Shown one piece after another: positions 12,401-25,873 of a stretch of 64,000 nucleotides of DNA; the first letter of the stretch is position 1, and each line of letters starts with the position of its first letter. The translations under genes were made by a program, and so were the position numbers. The notes beneath the pieces are model-generated. The model made no database searches. It was not told where the DNA came from and worked only from the letters and a program-made list of their open reading frames with translations. The stretch is from NCBI RefSeq assembly GCF_018143015.1, contig NC_054756.1, positions 23,111,440-23,175,439 on the forward strand, given 5' to 3'. The stretch comes from Lytechinus variegatus (lineage: Eukaryota; Echinodermata; Echinoidea; Temnopleuroida; Toxopneustidae).

Positions 12401-15400
12401 TTTTTTTTACTTTTGTTTTTTATTGTTTTTTCAATGAAATTTGTTGGGGACTCTTCTAGCTGAGATCATAAAAAGCATAAAATAAATTAATTTAGACCAG
12501 CAAAACTAAAAATAATCATACATTTATGAATTTTGGAACCGCGTACCCGGGAGACGCAAAATTGGTCTCAAAAGTTGCGCAAGACTTGAAAGTAAAAAGT
12601 CAGCGAGCGGCGTGGTCAAAAAATTTTGCACGGCGAAAATATCGCGCGATTTGTTGAGGGGGGCCTCCGAGGCCCCCCCCGGCCTAGATAGGGTTAAGCA
12701 CGAATCCTGTTATAAAGGCTCCCAGTTTCGCATGTTTTCTAAGTTGTTGCAGTGAATTACATGTATATTAATGGAATGGAAGTTGTTTTGATATGCAACA
12801 AAATATAACAGAGTCTGACTATCGTGCTTTCGAATTTTGGGGCGATCCTTGACTTTTCCCAGATTTGAGGTATTTCTAAATCGAATTCCCTGCTTATTTC
12901 TTGACTGGAAAAAAGGAAAATAATTTTCCCTGATTTCCCTAATGTGCGGGGAACCCTGTATCTTCCTGCGGGAGAGACATTGCTCTGACTTTCAATAAGG
13001 TGCTTTAACCCTAAATAGACTGGGCTATTTCAACGCCTGAAAAGACTGGGGGGGGGCTGATTCAGCCCCCCCTTATGATCTCGGCTGTTGATCGCGCGAT
13101 CGCGCCGAAAATTGGCACACGCGTTCCCCATGGCATTATCTACAAAACTATAACATCAAATTCTGCAAAAAATCTCATGTCTCATTAATTATGCTAATTT
13201 ATGCGTAAAATAATAAGTTTGTTCTAATTAATAAAATAATGCCCCTGAAATGCTAATTTTTGTTTCACATACTCTAGATAGGCATCTGATCAAATTGATT
13301 AAAAAAAAATTTCAAAATCAAATTTATTTTCTTATGTATTCTATTGTTTTCTAAATTTCTTATGTATTTCTTTGTTTTTCGACTTTTTGTTTTTTATTGT
13401 TTTTTCAATGGAAATTGTCGGGGACTTTATTTTGACCATAAACAAGATAAAATTAATTGATTATAAGCAGTAAAAGGAAAAATAATGATACATTTATGAA
13501 TTTTGGCTAAGAACACTATTTGCATTGGATTTGTACACAAATTCACGTTTTTGAGTAATTTTGGGTCTGCATGCACTTACGAAATGTTGCGTAATTTTGG
13601 AACCGCGTACCCGGGGGTCACAATTTTGGTCTCAAAAGTTGCGCAAAACTTGAAAGTAAAAAGTCAGCGAGTGACACGGTCAAAAAATTTTGCGCAGCAG
13701 ATTTATCGTGAAAAATGTCGAGGGGGGGGCTGAATCAGCCCCCCCCAGTCTTTTTAGGGTTAAGGCCACCGCACACCTTACGACCCGACTGGTCGCCGAC
13801 TGGCTTGCGACTGGGTGAGGGGAGATGAGTCGCAAGGCAGTCATAAGCCTCGACACTGCACACCTTGCGATCCGATCTGCGACTCACGCATGCGCTTTTT
13901 GCTTTTTGGCATAGCATCTGAGAAATAGCGCTTACTACTGCGTATGCGCGTTGTTTATCATAATACGCGTTATGCAACTCTGCTGTCTGATTGGCTGGAG
14001 GTTGGATCCAGTCATAAGGATTCGACATGTCAAATCCTTCCGATTTTCCTTGTCTCTGACCGGTCTGCGACTGTGAAGCTGACAAGCGCTGTGACGTCAC
14101 CTCTCCCCTCACTCAGTCGCAAGCCAGTCGGCGACCGGTTGGGTCGTAAGGTGTGCGGTGGCCTTTACTCCTATCATAAGTATGAGCACTCACTGTTTGA
14201 ATTTGACCTGCTGGTTCAAGTACTGGAAGAGGATGAGGAACTGAACGTAGACATAGCGCCTGAACATGGCATCACTCAATTGAAGATCAAAGAGCTACAA
14301 AGAAAACAAGAATATAATAATACAAATTGGACAATAAAAATGAACTAATATTGAATTTGAAATAAATAAATAACACATGCAGTAAACAGAATTCCTTAAT
14401 TATATAATTCAATTTTATTATAAATGGAAAAGTGTAATATTTAATTAAAAAAAATAGTGAGCATCATTCAAATAACAAAAGCATTGAGTCTTGAACTTCT
14501 TGAACTCCCCCCCCCCCTCCCCCAGAAATATCAACATTACTACAATGAATTTACTTTCAACCTCAGTTCATTAAAACACAGGCATTCATGCTTTCTAAGT
14601 GGTCAGGTCAAACAAAACAAGAAACATCCTTCAATTTCTAGAGCTATGCAACTTTCATTAGGTCAGGAAAAAAGATTAATCTGCTTTAATATTCTCCCCA
14701 AATTGGCAACATTTTCTACCTTTCTAATAAATTTCATTAAGTTTCATGAAAAAAGAAAGAAATATGGATATAACATGGGTCAAATTGAATCAAAGTAGCA
14801 ATAATTATAGTCGCATAATTGCCTTTTTAAATTGTGATTATATTGTTTGTATAGTGTTGGCAATTTGCATTTTGAACAGTGATTTGATTGCTGTCATGGT
14901 GTTGCCAATTTAGAGTTGGTTAAAAGATGATCAATACCTAAAATGATGATTAACACATGTCAAAATGAATCATAGGAGTAATATTCACACAGAGATGCAA
15001 ATTAGCCTGTTAAAATTTTCATTCAATTATTGTTCTTACAGTGTTGCCAATTTGCATGTTTAAACAGTGATTTTATAGTTTTTATAGTGTTGCCAATTAA
15101 AAGTTTGGTTACAAGACCATCAATACCCAGTAATGCAAGTTAAAATTAATCATAGAATTATTTACACAGAATTCAATTTTTTTTTTTTAAAATTGATTTT
15201 ATTGTTTTCACAGTGTTGCCAATTTGCGTTTTTAAAGAGTGATTTTAGTGCTTTTTTAGCATTGCCAATTTAAAGTGGGTTGCAAGATGATCAATACCTT
15301 CTCGCTGGTGAGGTACTTTGCGAAGGACACTTGATCGCCGGAGCCAGTCTCTAAATCCTGCTCCATCTTCAACAGCATTTGTTGCCTAGCGAGTTCCTCC

Positions 15401-18400
15401 TCTTCCTCTTCCTTCTGCTGCTGCCGATGGTGTCGTCTCCTCTTCTTCTTCTTTCCAGCCACCACGTCTTCCAGCTTCATACTGTGGAAGGCATCTAAGA
15501 CTGCAAGGGCATTCTAATATTAAAAACAGAATTATTTTCGCGAGAGAGGTTGGTTGATTACAGTTGGAATCTCAAGAATACAAGACAGAGAATTTGCATA
15601 ATGACGCATTTTCTAAAGTTCCAGAGCGGATAAAAATCTCAATCCTGGTACATTTATTTCTGCGATGATGAAATGCACAAACGTATATGCTACAAAGCTG
15701 AATGCAAGTTGAGCTATGTAAAACACAGATTATTGACTTACTGACTTAGGTGCATAGGACGGTGTGTCCCTTCGCTCTCCTACAGGTGATCATTTTCCAT
15801 TCAGTTCTACCCTGGGCTAGGCCTTCAGCCTCCAGTACAGGGAGACCCACATCGCATCTGACTTGGTCCCTCCATCTGGAAGGGGACGTCCTGGTGGTCT
15901 CCTCTTTTCAAAGTCATTTCTGGAAGCCTGAACTGGAAAGTGGTTTTGTTTCATACGTCATATGTGGCTGAACTACCTCAGGTGTTTTTTGTAGCTTCCT
16001 CACATTTTGTGCTTGTGATATGTAATCTCCTCCTGATATCCGCATTCCTGACTTTGTCCAACAAATGGACACCTTACATGTTGCGAAGGCATCTCATTTC
16101 AAAGACTGCAAGCCTATCTTGATCCACTTTCCGCAGGGTCCATGTTTCTGCGCCATAAATGCAATATGAAGAATGAGGGATGTGTAGATCCTGATCTTCA
16201 GCAACCTTAGGATGTCTTAGTTAGACCAAATGTTACTTTTTAGCCTCCCAAATGCCCAGGCGGCTAAGGATATGCGTCGATTTACGTCATGCTCCACCAA
16301 GGGGACTACACGACCGAGGAAAACAAAAGAATCGACTTTGTCAATGCTAGTGTCATTTAGGGTAATGTCACGATGGTTTCCATTCATAAATCGGCACTTT
16401 GAGGCATTAATTTCCATTTCCCATTTTCAGCAGGCCTTCTCCAGGATATCTCTTGAGAGTTGGAGTTTTTCAAAAACAAGTTCTAACAGCAACAGCGTGG
16501 TATCGTCAGCATATCTGATGTTATTCATGTTGCCCATCTTCAATCGACTTCTTGGGTTTTTAATGTCCTCCAACACGAATTCGAGAAATAGGTTAAAGAG
16601 ACTTGGAGACAGGAGGCAGCCGTGTCTTACGCCGACAAGAACATCAAACCAATCTGATGTCTTCCTATTTACCATGGCAGAACATGTATTTTGTTTGTAA
16701 CTGCATTCCATCAAGTCAACTAGAACTTCATCCACTCAAACTGATCTCAGGCAATTCCAAAGGGCTTCTCTCCAAACAGTGTCGAATGCTGCCTTAAAGT
16801 CAACAAAATTCCAGTGGACAGGCACCTGTCTTTCTTTGGCTTTTTCAAGTATTTGTCTGACCAGAAAAATGGCATTGGTCGTTCTTGGTGAGCTGCGAAA
16901 ACCACATTGTTCTTCTGCGAGATGATCATTGATGATTGCGTGAATTCTATTAAGAATCACTCTGCAAAAAACTTTTCCAGGTGTAGATAGCAAAGTAAGT
17001 GCTCTACAGTTAGCTACATTTACATGTAGTTTGTCTCCTTTCTTGTGTACAAGAGCAGTCTTTGAGGAGTTTTACATTGAGACTATGAAGCATTGATGAT
17101 TTTGAGTAGAAACTCTCTCATTTTTAGACCTCCTGCTTTCAGAGTTTCAGCAGTTATCTCGTCCCAACCGCATGCTTTGTTGTTTTCAAGCAGTTTTATA
17201 GCAGCCTCTGCTTCCTCTATTGTGAATGGTCTACTTTTAGTGTTTGCTAGTGGTGGATCATGCCTTGTAGAGCATCTTCATCCTGAGGAAATCGAGTGTT
17301 CAGATGGAAATTAAAATGCTGTTTCCAACAGTCCTGTGCATCATGGGTTGCAATTTTTAGTACACCATTTTCATTCTTTGTCTCTTTCCCCAGCAAGCTT
17401 CTTCCCTTATTTGAAGAGCTTGTGCGAGTCACTCTTTGCCTCAGCAGTTTCCATTTCTTTGACTTCCATGTCGAGAATTTTCTTTTTCCATTGTTTTACT
17501 TCATCCTTGTCTTACTGGTTAATTGTTTTGGAAGTTTTCTTAGTCTTTGTGCAGGGGTTCTTGAGCATCAGCGTTCTCGCTTTCCGTCGTTGCTCACAAG
17601 CTTTCCTTACATCCTCCCATCCTCCGGAAGACCTTTCACTTCCTCAGATTTCTTGAATTCAACCTTCTCTTCCGTTATGGTGTCAGTTGTGTCACAGAAT
17701 TTGCAGGAGCTAATGTTGTGTCATCGATGATACAATGCACATAAATAAAGAAAGAATCATCTAAATATATCTTATGGAAATGATTTTCCATAATCTTCTC
17801 AAAGAAATTAATGAATTCTCTGACCACTTCTTAAAAAAAAAAAGCAATTTCTATTTCGATATGCAACAATACGTTTTAGGGTTTGACATAGCTTACATTT
17901 GAGAAATCCTTCCACTTGTCCTTGGCGTAGCACTGCAGTGGAGCCCTGAAGAAGTCCTGGAGTGACCAGAACTGACGGTAGAGCTTGTAGTCGACAGGGG
18001 TCGATGCCCCCATCTCCCCTTCCTCATAATCCATCGAGTCCTGTTTATCAATGGCCTGCAAATAAGGATTCAATGGGGAATCTTAAGTTATTGGGGTGAA
18101 AATGTTTTGCAGAGCTGGAAAATTCTTCAAGGACAATGCAATGCAACCATACTAAGGGAATTATCAGATGAAGGAGTAATTGATTAAACAGCAATTTCTT
18201 GCACTGATACGGACTATTCATTGAGGATTCCTCCTTGTAGAAGCTTCCTTACAATTAAGGATTTCAATATTTAGGATCAGCAAGATGATTATTTTTACTA
18301 CAAATTGTAAGTCAGTTGGCCACTTTTATCATGTGGAACTGCCCAGTTGCAAAAAGAAAATTACAGAATAGAAAATGAAAATGTAATCTACAAAGGGATT

Positions 18401-21400
18401 AATGAAATGGCTTTGGGGCCTAGGAATAGCAATAAATGAGGGAAGTGGATGGGGCAAAATGTTCCTAGTCTGCTTTGCAAACCCTTCTCTTGCATACTTG
18501 CCAACTTTAGAAAAAAAAAAGAGGAATCCATTTTTCACGCAGAGTAACAAGCGTGTGACATTTTGCGCGGGAAGGGTGTGGGGACTGGGGGTACCCTGGC
18601 CCCTGCCACGGTTAGAAATTTTTTGAATTTTAGAACATGAAATGGGGGGGTTTCCTTCACTTTTGAAGTGCCTTTTACCTGTCTTCAAAGAAGAAAAATA
18701 TCTTAATTTTGTCCCAGTGTAATGAAACATGAAACAGGAAAATCAACAGGATTCATTTCATGAAATTGTACTAAATTTTTTTACTTGAAAAACATGTATT
18801 TCCATTACAATAATAACTGGATATTTCTCAGAATACTCCTTGTATTTCTAAATAATTTTGGCTTTGTTTCACGAAAACAGACTAACAGTCTAAATGCATA
18901 TGTAACTTCCACATGAACGGGCCGCGACTGGGCTAGGTACCGGTACTCAGTCACTGCCCACTGCACTCATGCACTGTCTGTATAACGATCGAAATCACAG
19001 TCACATTCACAATCCAAACGACGCATTGGTGACGGTATCCAGTTTCCACACACTAAATTTGTAATTTTGGCTTTAAAATTTCACGGAAAACTATATGCTT
19101 TGGCCATTAATCCGACGATCGTTGAGCTGGATCTTACGTTTGCACACGTATGCACTTGCAGCGCGGTAACCCACGGAGCTCCGGCCCGTCGGTAACCTGG
19201 CACAGGCCGAAGCTCCCTTGGTTAGCAGCGAGGTATACTCGCGCTCGCGGCGTCGCAGCATGCATTGTACTTGCATGTGTTGTCGCTCTAGCTGTGTTTG
19301 CACGTGCTTCTGCAATGTGCGCGCCATGTGAGATAGGCAAAGTGAAAAACTACGTACAAGAGTGTGTTCAGTTAGTGGAAAAATAATGCTATTTGGGATA
19401 TCGCGATATCCAGGTGTCCGCAAGCTTCAGATTGGTCTAACCTTCGCTCCAGCCGTTTTTTCAATATTATCAATGTAAAAATTAATGAAAATCGGAATTA
19501 TGGGGTTGATATTCGTAATGCGGAATTGGCATTAAAAAATCAGGATGATTCCGCCAAAATCGGAATGGTTGGCAAGTATGCTCTTGTGTTAAGGGGTCTG
19601 AATGCACAGGCTATAATGATTTATGCATTGAAGGTCCACATTGAAACAGCAAGTTTTATATAAGTGAGCATTTTGTGAAGACCCAATTGTTGATCAAATT
19701 TTCAATCAGGGTCTCTGCCTGCAGACTAGGACCTTCGTGTCTGTTGAACAAAAAGATGCATCACCTGGGGTACTCGAGCGCGAAGTGGTCCCTCCAGCTT
19801 GGTCCTGTTATATGTGGTAACATTGTCCAGATGGAAGTTACTCATCAAGTTAAGACCTGTATGAGGTTTACAAAGAAACATACATTGTTGGAGAGATGTC
19901 ATAAATATGGCAGCTATTATCACCACCACCACCACCACCACTACCACCATCATCATCATCGTCATCATCGTCATCATCGCCATCATCATCTTAATCATCA
20001 TAATCATAATTATCATCATCATTATAATCATCACAATAATCATCATCACCATCATCATCATCTTCATCATAATCATCATCATTACCATCATCAACACCAC
20101 CATAATCATTAATGATACCAAATAGCATAATCATCCTACCTACGAAAATGACTTTTTCGTCCCTGATTATCATCATATTGTGGGACTTATAATTGTACAT
20201 TAATGCTATTCAACTCTTACCTGACTTCTCATCCAGTGGAAAGAACCGGGCCAAGAAGAGTTGAATTCGACCACAAAACACCATGTCCTGGGACTTGGAC
20301 AACCTTCTCAGTAGATCTGAAAATATGGTTAATGACAGTTCAATTAACCTGTGATGAATTTCGAAGTAGCTAATAAGCAATGGATTATTGCAGATTTATG
20401 TGAATAATTGCCCCCCAAATGATTTTTTTTGGTGCCTGGATAAGCAAAACACTTTCTGGAAACAGATGCATTTTTTGTACTGACACTATAACAGATTACA
20501 TTCATTAGTATGTATACACATGTACGTGGATTGGCATGGAAATGGCTTCATATTGTCTGATTTCCGTGAAATCTCAAGGCAAAACATCATCTGGGGCCTG
20601 TCTTACAAAGACATCCAAACAATCACAACTATGGACGGCCAGCACTTCAACGAAATGCAAATTTGTTCAGAATATTTTCTGGATATGATGTGTTATCATA
20701 CATTTATTGTTCTCTTGAAGATTCAGTGTGATTCTCTTTGTTTATTTTCTGGAGAAAAAAAAATTATAGTATGGATTTCCATAGTTAAGATTGATTGAAT
20801 CAATCGTGGCTATTTGTAATTATAGTATGGATTTCCATACAGTTAAGATTGATTGAATCAATCGTGCCTATTTGTATGACGAGGCTCTGATATGCTTCTT
20901 GTGATTTCCGGTGACTTTTTGTTAAAATATTTCAAATTACTATGAACCATCAATGCTGCCAACACACTGCTCCCGTGCCAATGACACGACATTTGCTCCT
21001 ACGACAATTGCTCTGGGTTTAATTTTCGTCTGAAATGTAGGGTTAGGGTTGCAATAGGGTTATATATATGCTAGGTTTAGGTTAACGTATAGTTTTAAAC
21101 CGAGGGTTGAAGTTGGTCATTCGATTAGTGTGTAGAATTTAGAGCGGAGAAAATATCATGGAACGCCCCTGCCATCCACTTGGGCAGCATGCTTAAAGAG
21201 AAATGCCAGTAGTTGCAGTAAAGACTGATTTTATGAGAAAGTCTGTAAAACCAGGCTTAATTGTCAGAATATCATCGAGGATCTAGATCTGGTACAGTTA
21301 CATAAACTGAACTTTGTGAAATCTTGAAATCTACGCTGAAAAATGTTCACACTGAAGATCACCAACACAGATAGGCACACGTGGGACAGTGTATTAATAT

Positions 21401-24400
21401 TGCTGGAATAAAGACCCGACGGAAGTGACCGAATCCGCGCTTATTTTGCTAATTTCTCAACAATTACACAATTTCTTCCAGAATCCTTTGGCACATATTT
21501 TTTATTCATACAAACAGACACTTGGGTGGTCACTATATTAGATTCTGTCAAAAGTCATTTTGAGATCGTTACCAAAACTGGAATTTATCTTTAAGGTAAA
21601 CATTACAAGGAAACAAAATATTAAGAAATGTAAGAGGGTTGTTACCTACCATTGCACATCCTGAGCAGATAATTCTTTCCTGAAGAATAAAAATCAGTCT
21701 GAAATAGAAACATCAATAATTTATATATTCAATCATTGCCAATATATGACATAATCATTAGATTTGACATGCACTAAAAACAGTACGGCAGGGTGAGCAT
21801 GGTATGAACAGGGGACTTTAGATTAAAGGGGAGGGGGTTGTCATCTGTTTTCAATATTAATAATAATAATATTTCCATTTACATAGCACAGTTTATACTA
21901 CATGTACATGTATGTGCATACTCTCAACTGCGCTTTGATACTAATACTTGGTATATTATTACCCCAGCTGTAGCTGAGCTGCCATATTAATAGCCGCTAA
22001 AGCGTTCAAGGAAAAATTCTACCGGGTACCCATTCACCTCGCCTGGGTTGAGTGCAGCACAATGTGGATAAATTTCTTGCCGAAGGATTCGAACCCAGAC
22101 TAGCGAAAGATATACAATGCCACTGAATAATATGAGATGGTAAAGGCATTATCTCACTTTCCCAGGCTTCACAGATGCCTAAGGATAATTAAGCTAGGCC
22201 GGAGAATTTCTTGCTGGTACATCAAGTTTGTAGGGACAGTAATTTTCCGTTTTATTGGTAAATAAAACGGAAATCCATTTGGTTCTTATACTTTTCATTA
22301 CTTTTCAACGGAATTAAGGTCTTTGCTGTGTACATTTTCAGTGACAAACAGAATTTCCAATATCAGATCATGTTGAAATGGAATAAGAGATTTTCAGAAA
22401 AAGAAAAGACAATTTTTAGAAACGGAAATTCACTGTCTCTAAGTTTGTTATCCCCTAAAGATTTCTCTGGTACAGCTATATTCAATGCTTTCCACAAAGT
22501 CTGGTGTCAGCACATAAGACTAATCTCCACATGGAACAGGGATGCCACTAGGTGTCCTCCAAAAATACTGAAACTTATCGCGGGCAGGGACAGTGTCCAG
22601 GATCAGTGAATTGGGGCATTGGCGGCGGAAGCCCCCCAATTTTTTTTTTTTTTTTTGGGGGGGGCAAGTGGCTTCTTACCTTGTTGTGATCGATGACATT
22701 GAAGCCAAGGTTTGAAAAAAACTGACGGTAGTTAGTTGTGTGTTTCTAAAGTAATAGAACGCTAGACTAGTAAAAGCTTCAGTCTCTGTATTTTGGTTCC
22801 TCCGCTGAACCGCGTTGGCTCCACTCACCAATACATAGACTGAAGAGTTGTTGGCCTGTACATAAAGACAATCAGCTAACCCAGTACCAGGGAGCACCGG
22901 CCAGCGAAGCGGGCCGGAGCTCCCTGGGTTACGTACCGTATCAGCATGCAGCTGTAACGTTAGATCCAACATTCGGCAGACCGATTTTTGGATCGTTTTT
23001 GGTACATAAAATGTCACATTATGAAAAAACAACCACATCCAAATTCACGAGAAAATATATAAAATTCAGAAACATCGTACCTTATACAGCAGTTACCGCT
23101 AATTCCTTTCAAATTATGATCAAAACTTAGTCATCCTCGATCCTTTCGTTGGTCATTGTAAGTTGCCATCTTGGATGACGTCATCATCTTTACAGACGTA
23201 TTTACCAGTCGCTATTATATCGCGATTCGTGCCGCTGTTTTGCGCTTGTCTATGTGCGTGCGTTCGGAACTTGTCGCTCGCATTGATTGGCCAGGATATT
23301 GAGGATTCCAATCGAAAAGCCTTGATAAAAGCATAACTCAATGAACGTAGTGGGCAGTGCGCGCGTTTATAAATTATGTATAAAAGCAAATATCTCGGGG
23401 AAATATCTTTCACTCGGTCGATCGACATGCATCGCAATCGGGAGAGTTGTAGGGGGAAAAAAGGAGGACTTTCCGACTTTTTTTTTAGTACACAGAAAAC
23501 AGGAAAAGTCGGAAATACGGAAATAAGACGGACAACAGGGAAAAAGACGGAATTCCGTATATATACGGAAAAGTGGCATCCCTCATGGAAGCTGAGGTCC
23601 AACTGACTTTCAATACTAACCTGGGGACCGTTTCATGAAAGTTGTCAGCACTGACAAGTTGTCTTTCTCCGACAGTTACCATAGTAACAGTCAGAGACCA
23701 GTGCCTTTCAGCCAATCAAAGCTAAGGATTTCACTGAAATTGTCAGCACTGACAATTTAGTCAGTGCTGACAACTTTCATGAAACACCCACCTGTTTCCA
23801 TGTGGCAACCCTGTCTTCCACAAACTGGAAGACATCCTTGCAGACGCTGATGGTCACCGAATCGAAGATATCTGTCAGGAGCAGGAATGGGGTCGCAGGG
23901 GAGCAGAGACCCGCCTCTACAGCCTCGGTGGACAGGTGGACCAGGGACGTGAAGTCACTGCAGCTAGCACCGCTAACCTGCATTGGGACATATATGGCAG
24001 GTTATTGATGTATGCCAGACAGTTATTTTTCACTAAAACTTTAGTATATGTATCTGTTTCTGTTTATGGACAGCGTTTTGCTGGTAAACGCCAAGCTGGG
24101 ATATAACCAATTAATACCTAGGAAACATTTTACGTCTAGGTTAATCAGTCATAATACGATAATCAATTAATGATGATAATAATAAATGGTAATCTGTACA
24201 TACATGTATGTATACATTGCAGATTTTCTATAATGCAAATACTCTACTGCATGTTAAAAAAAGTGTGTAATATTTTATTTCATAAGGAATTAAAGCTACA
24301 ACTGGTTTAAAATGTCCCTGACTCACATATGCCAATTTGGATTCTGGGATGAGTCTGTGGAAAAATATATTTACTTAAAGGAGAATGAAACCATTGGAAC

Positions 24401-25839
24401 AAGATAGCTTGTGTGAAAACAGAAAAATCAAAGAAACAGATCAACAAAAGTTTGAGAAAAATCGGACAAATAATGAGAAAGTTATGAGCATTTGAATATT
24501 GCGATCACTAATGCTATGGAGATAGCAAATTGGCAATGCGACAAAGATGTGTGATGTCACTTGTGAACAACTCTCCCCATTACTTTAGTACATATTTGAC
24601 TTGAATTGCCTCTTTTATCACATCTATCCATAGATCATGTGTTCTTTCTACATGAGGGCATGTAATACATATTTTTTAAGAATACATCTTGGATAAAGAG
24701 TTTGTATCATCACAAGAAAAAGTAAAAAGAGACATTTTGAGGGTATTTTATAGTCCACCAAAGGGAAAGTTGTTCATCAGTGACATCACACATCCTTGTC
24801 GCATTGCCAATGGGAGGATCACCATAGCATTAGTGATTGCAATATTCAAATGCTCATAACTTTCTCATTATTTGTTCGATTTTTCTTAAACTTTCTTTAT
24901 TCTTATTCTTTGATTTTTCTGTTTCTACGCAAGCCTTGCAAATATTGTGAATATTGTTAAAAAAGCAGTCTAGGTACTTACCACAAGCTTCCTCACATAG
25001 TTTCTATATGCCTGATCCAAGGCAGTCTTCTTCTCTCCATCACTGCAAAATTAAAACAATATACAATGAAAATAATGACATAAACATACAACAATGAAAA
25101 ACAAGATTAATAAGATTTCCCAGAAGGAGCAATGTAATTTTTCTTTGTTTTTCATTAATGGAGATATCATCATCATCACATCATCATCATCACCATAACG
25201 ATCATCATCACTATCATCCAGCCACCTGACTATCTTCATCACCATCATCATAATCACTATCATCATCTCTCAATCTCGATCCTATATTGAATACATTCAA
25301 AGCGCAAGCTCAATTTTAGTAAAGTACCAACGTAGAGGGCAGCACACGGCCATGTGCTGCTGCCCTCTACGTTAAAAATGTACATTACAATATCAAAATG
25401 GCAGTTAGGCGAAATACGTTGACTGCTAGGGCGATGTCCAAAAAGCCTAAAAATAATCGATAAAATTTCATCGAAACCTAAATTAATGCTAATATTGTGA
25501 AAGGTGAGGGTGTATTTATGCTAAATATGTTTGTTAAAAGATGTTATGTAATCGTTTACATCCAATGAAAGCGTTCTTGGTACAGTGGCAGATACAAACT
25601 TTGACCTACGCGAGTATTGTGTCATCTCTATAATGCATTAAAAATGCATATTGATTATGTCCTTTTGTCGATAGTTATCGATATTGGTAAGATATTTTCA
25701 GCGATATATCGACAGAGAATTTTCTAAATGATAACAGCCCTATCATAATCATCATCATCTTCATCATCATCATCACCATCATCATCATCACCATCATCAT
25801 CATCACCATCAACATCATTATCATCATCATCATCATCAT

Positions 25840-25873
<34 letters not shown>

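Noticed and set aside
13735-14348. Opposed ORFs of 125 and 134 codons
   Set aside because: Both are readings of the 400-bp GGCCACCGCACACC palindrome; only the minus-strand THOC1 exon at 14194-14294 is real.
19675-20200. His-rich, Ile-rich, Met-rich and Asp-rich ORFs on both strands
   Set aside because: All frames of a CAC/CAT trinucleotide repeat; only the short embedded THOC1 exon at 19765-19856 is coding.
24333-24360. Possible 28-bp THOC1 micro-exon between the DGEKK exon and the VSGAS exon
   Set aside because: Its length breaks the frame, and direct joining of the neighbouring exons gives exactly the human spacing.
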